DNA from: Cupriavidus taiwanensis
Lineage (GTDB): Bacteria; Pseudomonadota; Gammaproteobacteria; Burkholderiales; Burkholderiaceae
Assembly: GCF_900250115.1 (NCBI RefSeq)
Contig: NZ_LT984804.1
Location: 883,301-947,300, forward strand
Direction of reading: 5' to 3'
Length of the DNA: 64,000 bases
In this document: one piece after another, positions 58,719-64,000 of the stretch
Layout: each line of letters opens with the position of its first letter
Position numbering within the stretch: the first letter of the stretch is position 1
Notes under the pieces: model-generated
The model's input: only the letters and a program-made list of their open reading frames with translations
The model's database searches: none
Told to the model about the DNA's origin: nothing
Made by a program: the position numbers and the translations under genes

Positions 58719-59705
58719 TCACGCGTGCGCCGCTTCGGTGCAGTTGCGGCGCCAGCTGGCCGGCGGCAGTCCGAATTCGCGCTTGAAGGCCCGGCTGAAG
58801 GCGGCCTCGGAGTCATAGCCGACCGCGCCGGCGACCTCGCTGATCGAGCGGTTGCCGCTGCGCAGCTCGGCCGCGGCGGTGCGCAGGCGCCAGTGAGCGA
58901 GGTATTGCATCGGCGGCTGCCCGAGCAGGTCGGTGAAGCGCTGCGCCAGAGCCGAGCGCGACAGGCCCACGTTTCCGGCCAGTTCGTCGACGGTCCACGG
59001 ATGGCCCGGCCGCGCATGCATGCGCGACAGCGCACGCGCCACGTAGCGGTCGCGCAGCGCTGCCAGCCAGCCGCTTTCGTTGGCCGGCAAGGTGTCGATG
59101 CAGCGGCGCACCGCCTGCACGAAGAGCAGTTCCGACAGCTTGGCCAGCACGGTGGCGCTGCCGGCGCGCGGCTCGGCCGCCTCCGAGGTGGCGAAGGCCA
59201 GTGCCGAGGCCAGCCACGCGGATTCGAGCCCGGCGCCCAGGGCTACCTTGAACAGCCGCGGCAGCGATGTCAGCAGCGGATTGCCCATGGTGTCGTCGAA
59301 GCCGAGAAAGCCGCAGACCATGCGCGTGTGTTCGCCGCCGCCGCCGTACGAGACCCGCATGACTTCGCCGGGACTGTTGCGCAGCAGGTCATACACCAGT
59401 GGCGCCGAAGGCAAGGGCTGCAGATGGAGGTCGCTGCCGAGCACATGCGGCTCGCCCTGCGGTACCACCAGCAGTTCGCCGGCTTCCACGCGCACCCCGG
59501 GACCGGTGTCGTCGACCAGGCGCGCCCAGCAGATGCCTTCGGTGATCAGGTGATACGAGACCACGCGGTCGGCGCGCGGCAGGAACGCGGCGCGCAACTC
59601 GGCATCGGCTTCGCTGATCAGGCACCACGGTGATTTGAATTCGCCGTTCAGGAACACGGCGCCGCTCAGTTGCACGGCGCGCAGGAGGTCGGACAAGGCA
59701 TCCAT
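58719..59705 (-). CDS. AraC-family regulator with cupin-like sensor domain
   Basis: The 328-residue protein has an N-terminal AraC-binding/cupin_6 domain (about 1-180, with GELLVVPQGEPHVLGSD) and a C-terminal AraC double HTH (about 225-325: WTVDELAGNVGLSRSALAQRFTDLLGQPPMQYLAHWRLRTAA and VAGAVGYDSEAAFSRAFKREFGLPPASWR). The ATG at 59705 sits 9 bases after GGAGG; a GTG 6 bases upstream is a weaker alternative. Divergent from the flavoprotein/flavin-reductase pair, so it is its likely regulator. Confidence 0.92.
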   Translation of the reverse strand: MDALSDLLRAVQLSGAVFLNGEFKSPWCLISEADAELRAAFLPRADRVVSYHLITEGICWARLVDDTGPGVRVEAGELLVVPQGEPHVLGSDLHLQPLPSAPLVYDLLRNSPGEVMRVSYGGGGEHTRMVCGFLGFDDTMGNPLLTSLPRLFKVALGAGLESAWLASALAFATSEAAEPRAGSATVLAKLSELLFVQAVRRCIDTLPANESGWLAALRDRYVARALSRMHARPGHPWTVDELAGNVGLSRSALAQRFTDLLGQPPMQYLAHWRLRTAAAELRSGNRSISEVAGAVGYDSEAAFSRAFKREFGLPPASWRRNCTEAAHA

Positions 59706-59852
59706 GGCCACATTCCTCCAGATCCGGGGTTTCGCGCAAGAAAGCCGGACGCCCGATCATACGGGCGAGGGGACCGGGCTCCGATACTAGCACCGTGCCC
59801 GTGGCCGTACAACGGCGCGGCACACGCCACCTGACTGGACGGAGACAACACC

Positions 59853-61031
59853 ATGGAAACCCTTTCCGCAGCGGATGCCAGCGCCGGCGCGCAGGCCGAC
59901 TGGATCGGCCTTGCCGCCACGCTGGGCCGCACCTTTGATGGCCGCGCGCCCGAGATCGACGCGAGCGAGCAGTTCGTCAGCGCCAACTATGACGACCTGC
60001 GCGCGCACCGCTTCTTTGCCGCGGCTGTGCCGCAGGAGCTGGGCGGCGCCGGGCTGTCGCACCAGGAACTGGGCGCGGTGCTGCGCGAACTGGGCAAGTA
60101 CTGCGGCTCGACCGCGCTGGCCTTTGCCATGCATACGCATCCGGTGGCCACGGCCGCATGGCGCTGGCGCAATCAGCAAGCACCGGTGGAGAGCCTGCTC
60201 CGGCGCGTCGGCGCCGAGCAGCTGGTGCTGCTCGGCAGCGGCGGCTCCGACTGGCTGCAGGGCAGTGGCAAGGCCACGCGCGTCGACGGTGGCTATCGCG
60301 TCGACGGCCGCAAGATCTTCGCCAGCGGTGCGCCGGTGGCGGACCTGTTCATGACCTGCGCGGTCTATGACGACCCGGAGGCCGGCCCCACCGTGCTGCA
60401 TTTCGCGCTGCCGATGAAGACGCCGGGCGTGCGCGTGCTGTCGAACTGGCACACGCTGGGCATGCGCGGCACCGGCTCGCACGATGTCATGCTGGAAGGC
60501 GTGCTGGTGCCCGACACCGCGGTGGCCGCGCGCCGCCCGCAAGGCGTATGGCATCCGATGATGCATACGGTGGCGATGATCGCGTTGCCGCTGATCTACG
60601 CCGTCTACGTCGGCATCGCCGAGGCCGCGCGCGAGATCGCGCTGCAGCTGGCCCGCCAGCGGCGCCTGAATGCGCATGCGGTCGAGGCGGCGGGACGGCT
60701 GTGCAACGAAGCAGAGGCGGCGCGGCTGGCGCTCGATGCGATGTTTGCCGCCGCGGCCGGCCAGGCGCCCGGCGCGATCACCACCAACCGCATCATGAGC
60801 GCCCGCACGCTGGCGGCGCGTGCGGTGCTGGCGACGGTCGAAGCGGCGATGGACCTGGCCGGCGGCGCGGGCTTCTATCGCGATGCCGGGCTGGAGCGGC
60901 GCTTCCGCGATGCGCAGGGCGCGCGCTTCCATCCGCTGCAGGCCGGGGCCCAGCAGGAGTACGCCGGACGCATGGCGCTGGGGCTGGATATCGATGCGCC
61001 GACCGGCGAGGTGCGCACGGCAGCGCAATGA
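59853..61031 (+). CDS. acyl-CoA-dehydrogenase-fold flavoprotein, probable monooxygenase
   Basis: The 392-residue protein has the ACAD fold (AAAVPQELGGAGLSHQELGAVLRELG near residue 55; SNWHTLGMRGTGSHDVMLEGVLVP near 200) but lacks the C-terminal YEGT catalytic Glu. It ends instead with RFRDAQGARFHPLQAGAQQEYAGRMALGL. This end is typical of DszC/SfnC-like or hydroxyphenylacetate-hydroxylase-like oxygenase components. It overlaps a flavin reductase gene by ATGA, so a two-component flavin-dependent monooxygenase is likely. Substrate unknown, perhaps a sulfur or aromatic compound. Confidence 0.82.
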   Translation: METLSAADASAGAQADWIGLAATLGRTFDGRAPEIDASEQFVSANYDDLRAHRFFAAAVPQELGGAGLSHQELGAVLRELGKYCGSTALAFAMHTHPVATAAWRWRNQQAPVESLLRRVGAEQLVLLGSGGSDWLQGSGKATRVDGGYRVDGRKIFASGAPVADLFMTCAVYDDPEAGPTVLHFALPMKTPGVRVLSNWHTLGMRGTGSHDVMLEGVLVPDTAVAARRPQGVWHPMMHTVAMIALPLIYAVYVGIAEAAREIALQLARQRRLNAHAVEAAGRLCNEAEAARLALDAMFAAAAGQAPGAITTNRIMSARTLAARAVLATVEAAMDLAGGAGFYRDAGLERRFRDAQGARFHPLQAGAQQEYAGRMALGLDIDAPTGEVRTAAQ

Positions 61032-61603
61032 TGTCCGCCCTGGCCCAGCTCTCCTACGACACCGAGGCCTGCAATGACAGCGGCCAGGGCGAGGACGCCT
61101 GCGCCATCGGCCACGATGGCACGGCGCGCCGCGCCCTGCGCGATGCGCTCGGGCAGTTTGCCACTGGCGTGACCGTGGTCACGGCCGCCGGCGCCGACGG
61201 CCGCCCGGTCGGCGTGACGATCAATGCGTTCGCGTCCGTGTCGCTCGCGCCGCCGTTGCTGCTGTGGTGCCTGGCGCGAAGCTCAGGCAGCCTGCCGGTG
61301 TTGCGCGCCGCGCCCTGCCACGCGATCAACGTGCTGGGCAGCGGCCAGCTGGAAGTGTGCCGGCGCTTTGCCGCGCGCGCCGACGACCGCTTCGCCGGCA
61401 TCGCCCATCGTGCCGGGCCGTGCGGCACGGTGCTGATCGACGGCACGCTGGCCTATTTCATCTGCCGGCACCGCTCGGTGCGCACCGTGGGCGACCATGT
61501 GCTGTTCGTCGTGGAAGTGGTGGCCTATGGCGCGGCGCCGGGCATGCCGCTGGTGTTCCATGGCGGCGGCTTTGCCGACGCGCGCGAACCCTGCGCCGGT
61601 TAA
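61028..61603 (+). CDS. flavin reductase (HpaC/DszD-like)
   Basis: The 191-residue protein has the flavin reductase-like fold: RRALRDALGQFATGVTVVTAAGADGRPVGVTINAFASVSLAPPLLLWCLA at about 33-82 and a C-terminal HRSVRTVGDHVLFVVEVVAYG. Such proteins supply reduced FMN or FAD to partner oxygenases. The start overlaps the ACAD-fold gene (ATGA); a second in-frame ATG directly follows. The stop lies in a short TTAAGC/GCTTAA inverted repeat that also holds the stop of the convergent EamA gene. Confidence 0.9.
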   Translation: MMSALAQLSYDTEACNDSGQGEDACAIGHDGTARRALRDALGQFATGVTVVTAAGADGRPVGVTINAFASVSLAPPLLLWCLARSSGSLPVLRAAPCHAINVLGSGQLEVCRRFAARADDRFAGIAHRAGPCGTVLIDGTLAYFICRHRSVRTVGDHVLFVVEVVAYGAAPGMPLVFHGGGFADAREPCAG

Positions 61604-61612
61604 GCGCCCCGC

Positions 61613-62482
61613 TTAAGCGCGCTCGGCCCGCTTGCCCAGGATCACCAGCGCGATGCCGCCCAGCACCGCCGCCGCGCTCAGCGCCAGACGCAAGGTCAGG
61701 GACTCGCCGAGCCAGGCGATGCCGCCCACCGCGGCGATGACCGGCACGCTCAGCTGCACGGTGGCCGCGGTAGCCGCGCGCAGGCGCGGCACCGCGGCGT
61801 ACCAGATCACATAGCCAAGCCCCGAGGTGATCGCGCCTGAAACCACCGCATAGGCGAGCCCCGTGGCATCGAGCGAGCGCTGCGCCTGAATCGCGGCACC
61901 GAGGGCCAGCGCCATGGGCACGGCGCGCAAGAAGTTGCCCGCGGTGGTCTCGACCGGATCCGCGGCCCGCTTGCCACGCAGCGAGTAAACCCCCCAGGCG
62001 ATACCCGCCGCAATCATCAGCAGCGATGAGGCCAGCGGTGGCGTCGCCAGGCTCGGCAGCATCAGCCAGACCAGACCGGTCAGCGCCAGCGCCAGGCCGA
62101 CCCACTGCTGCGTGCGCAGCGGCTCGCCGGTGTAAAGCCCGTAGCCGGTCATGGTCGCCTGCACCGCGGCGAACAGCAGCAGCGCGCCGGTACCCGCGCT
62201 CAGGCGCTCATAGGCGAACGAGAACGCCGCCGCATAGCAGAACAGGGCCAGCGCCGACACCCAGTTGCCGCCCAGCGTGATGCCGCCGGTGCCGGGTCGC
62301 CCGGCCTGCCGCCGCGCCATCACGATCAGCCACAACACCGCCGCCGCGGCCGCGACGCGCGCCAGCGTGAAGCTGCCGGCGTCGATGGTCGTGCCTTTCA
62401 GCGCCAGCCGGCATAGCAGCGAATTGCCGGCGAACGCCAGCATCGCCAGCGCGGTCAGCAGCGCGGTGTTTGCATGCGGCAT
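61613..62482 (-). CDS. EamA/DMT-family transporter
   Basis: The 289-residue membrane protein has ten hydrophobic segments in two EamA repeats (each about 140 residues), as in RhaT/YdcZ-like DMT exporters: LLTALAMLAFAGNSLLCRLALKG, then a second repeat starting LLMIAAGIAWGVYSLRGKRA. It probably exports amino acids or other small metabolites. Convergent with the flavin reductase and followed by a hydroxyacid reductase gene 17 bases upstream on the same strand. Confidence 0.9.
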   Translation of the reverse strand: MPHANTALLTALAMLAFAGNSLLCRLALKGTTIDAGSFTLARVAAAAAVLWLIVMARRQAGRPGTGGITLGGNWVSALALFCYAAAFSFAYERLSAGTGALLLFAAVQATMTGYGLYTGEPLRTQQWVGLALALTGLVWLMLPSLATPPLASSLLMIAAGIAWGVYSLRGKRAADPVETTAGNFLRAVPMALALGAAIQAQRSLDATGLAYAVVSGAITSGLGYVIWYAAVPRLRAATAATVQLSVPVIAAVGGIAWLGESLTLRLALSAAAVLGGIALVILGKRAERA

Positions 62483-62499
62483 GCGGCAGGGCCTTGCGC

Positions 62500-63417
62500 T
62501 TAGCCGGCGGGCCGCGGGTCGCCCGTGTCGCCGATGGCGAACGAGGACAAATGCTCGATCGCCCGGACCAGCCCGGAGTGGTCCCAGGCCGCGCCGCCCA
62601 GCCCGTTGCAGACGTTGAACAGCTGCTGGCACGACGCCGTATTGGGCAGGCCCACGCCAAGCTCGCGCGCGGTCGACAGCGCCAGTTCCAGGTCCTTCTG
62701 GTGCAGCGCGATGCGAAAGCCGGGGTCGAAGGTGCGGCGGATCATCCGTTCCCCATGCACTTCCAGGATGCGCGAACTGGCAAAGCCGCCCATCAGCGCC
62801 TCGCGCACGCGGGCCGGGTCGGCGCCGGCGCGGGCCGCCAGCACCAGGGCCTCGCTGACCGCCTCGATGGTCAGCGCCACGATCACCTGGTTGGCTACCT
62901 TGGCCACCTGGCCATCGCCGGCCGCGCCCACGCGCGTGATGGTCTTGCCCATCAGCTGCAGGATCGGCAGCACGCGGTCGAACACCTCCTGCTTGCCGCC
63001 GGCCATGATCGACAAGGTGCCGGCCCTGGCCCCGACCTCGCCGCCCGACACCGGCGCGTCGACATAGTCCGCGCCAATCGCCTCGATGCAGCGCGCGAAC
63101 TCGCGCGTGGCGATCGGCGAGATCGAGCTCATGTCGATCACCGTGACGCCGCCCGGGGTATCGGCCAGGCCGTCGGCGACGCCGCGCTCGCCGAACAGCA
63201 CCTTCTCCACGTCGGGGGTGTCGGGCAGCATCAGGATGATGGTCTCCACTTGCCTGGCGACGTCCTCGGCGCTGGCGCAGGCGTTCACGCCGGCATCCTG
63301 CAGGTCTTGCGGCACGCCGCTGCGGCTGTGGGCGAACACGGTATGCCCGCCGTCGACCAGGTGCCGCACCATGGGCTTGCCCATCACGCCAAGCCCGATA
63401 AAGCCGATCTTGCTCAT
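62500..63417 (-). CDS. 3-hydroxyacid dehydrogenase (tartronate semialdehyde reductase-like)
   Basis: The 305-residue protein belongs to the beta-hydroxyacid dehydrogenase family: Rossmann motif IGFIGLGVMGKPMVRHLVDGGH at 3-24, VDAPVSGGEVGARAGTLSIMAGG near 118-140, GQVAKVANQVIV with catalytic Lys near 170, and the C-terminal helical domain. Closest to GarR/GlxR 2-hydroxy-3-oxopropionate reductases, but 3-hydroxyisobutyrate-type enzymes look similar. It may share a transcript with the EamA gene and the Ldh2-type gene upstream. Confidence 0.88.
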   Translation of the reverse strand: MSKIGFIGLGVMGKPMVRHLVDGGHTVFAHSRSGVPQDLQDAGVNACASAEDVARQVETIILMLPDTPDVEKVLFGERGVADGLADTPGGVTVIDMSSISPIATREFARCIEAIGADYVDAPVSGGEVGARAGTLSIMAGGKQEVFDRVLPILQLMGKTITRVGAAGDGQVAKVANQVIVALTIEAVSEALVLAARAGADPARVREALMGGFASSRILEVHGERMIRRTFDPGFRIALHQKDLELALSTARELGVGLPNTASCQQLFNVCNGLGGAAWDHSGLVRAIEHLSSFAIGDTGDPRPAG

Positions 63418-63496
63418 GTCAGTGTCCGGTTGGAGTTCAGGCGCCGACCCGGCGGGGGTGCGTCGTGCACCGCGCCGGGCGCATATCTGATGATAG

Positions 63497-64000
63497 TCAG
63501 TCGCACGCCAGCGCAGACAGCGGACCCGGCCCAGGATGCCCGCCGGCCCGCGCCGCCGCCACGCGCGCCGCGGCGTCGTCCAGTTGCGCCAGCGTGCCGG
63601 CATCGATCGGTATCCGTTGCGCGCGGGCCGCGCGCCAGGCCCGCTCGGGTTCGCCGGGCAGCTGGATGCCGCTCTGGCCGGGCTGCAGCCGCGCGCTTTT
63701 CATCCACTCGGCGAAGGCCGCGACCTCGTGTCCGAACGAGGTGCTGGCGCCGAGCCGCGCGGGATCGAACACGATCGCCAGCATGTTGTTCCAGACCGCA
63801 TGCTCGTGCCGCAGCGTGTCCGGGCGGATGGTATGGCCGCCCGTGACCGCGGCCCCGAGCAGTTCGCACATCATCGCCAGCCCATGGCCCTTGTGCTCGC
63901 CGAAGGGCCGCAAGGCGCCCTGCGGCGAGCCGGCGGACGGGTACATCACGGCGGCATCGGTGGTCGGCTGGCCCTGCGCATCGAGCAGGCAACCGGCCCC
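63497..64000 (-). CDS. Ldh2-family malate/lactate/ureidoglycolate dehydrogenase (C-terminal part)
   Basis: The 167 residues present, read in from the right edge of the window, hold the C-terminal half of an Ldh2 (YlbC/AllD-like) NAD(P)-dependent oxidoreductase: LLDAQGQPTTDAAVMYPSAGSPQGALRPFGEHKGHGLAMMCELLGAAVTGG, then a helix bundle with EMKSARLQPG-like segments and PGEPERAWRAARAQRIPID. The start lies beyond the window. It reduces or oxidises 2-hydroxyacids; the neighbouring hydroxyacid reductase gene fits a hydroxyacid pathway. Confidence 0.85.
   Translation of the reverse strand, partial: GAGCLLDAQGQPTTDAAVMYPSAGSPQGALRPFGEHKGHGLAMMCELLGAAVTGGHTIRPDTLRHEHAVWNNMLAIVFDPARLGASTSFGHEVAAFAEWMKSARLQPGQSGIQLPGEPERAWRAARAQRIPIDAGTLAQLDDAAARVAAARAGGHPGPGPLSALACD

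Overview
This 64 kb window is high-GC DNA from a metabolically versatile beta-proteobacterium, most likely Cupriavidus or a close Ralstonia/Burkholderiales relative. The signs are the many LysR-family regulators, four Bug-type periplasmic binding proteins with no membrane partners, a gentisate pathway of NagI/NagL/NagK type, a SorAB-like sulfite dehydrogenase, FlhC, and many CoA-transferase/acyl-CoA dehydrogenase modules. The organism is inferred from gene content only. I saw no rRNA or tRNA gene, insertion sequence, prophage or CRISPR array. Almost all of the window is coding.

Layout. 0.1-1.0 kb: ArsR regulator and AHSA1-type protein. 1.1-3.0 kb: sulfite dehydrogenase and its diheme cytochrome. 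3.2-7.9 kb: nucleobase-type permease, amidohydrolase and TSUP exporter, with a convergent LacI regulator and a candidate LacI operator on the promoter. 7.9-13.2 kb: LysR, then DUF3311, sodium:solute symporter, amidohydrolase and a CobW metallochaperone. 13.3-14.2 kb: YihY membrane protein. 14.2-20.5 kb: LysR plus the full 3-hydroxybenzoate to gentisate to fumarate/pyruvate route and its MFS transporter. 20.7-29.0 kb: scattered genes (serine hydrolase, isochorismatase-like hydrolase with a GlxA-type regulator, PAP2 phosphatase, DUF883, YciI, and a DUF3300/DUF2950 pair in which DUF3300 is frameshifted). 29.1-40.3 kb: two neighbouring CoA-thioester modules (CoA-transferases, acyl-CoA dehydrogenases, AMP ligase, enoyl-CoA hydratase, Bug proteins) under LysR and IclR. 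40.3-45.5 kb: LpxL-type acyltransferase, an orphan FlhC, BON protein, a collapsed SDR and a flavodoxin-like protein. 45.7-53.5 kb: two Bug proteins, two DUF1254/DUF1214 proteins and an ADP-forming acyl-CoA synthetase, transcribed away from a GntR regulator. 53.6-59.7 kb: small envelope and stress genes, a PLD-VTT fusion, an entericidin-like lipoprotein and an AraC regulator. 59.9-64 kb: an acyl-CoA-dehydrogenase-like enzyme coupled to a flavin reductase, an EamA transporter, a hydroxyacid reductase and a cut-off Ldh2-type dehydrogenase.

How the genes work together. The recurring unit is a regulator next to a divergent, tightly packed (often ATGA-overlapping) catabolic operon. Several divergent spacers carry clean inverted repeats placed where such a regulator should bind. 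The most original unit is the GntR / NDP-forming acyl-CoA synthetase / DUF1254 / DUF1254 / Bug operon (46.8-53.5 kb), whose substrate cannot be assigned. The next are the CobW-linked amidohydrolase operon and the acyl-CoA-dehydrogenase-fold flavin monooxygenase pair.
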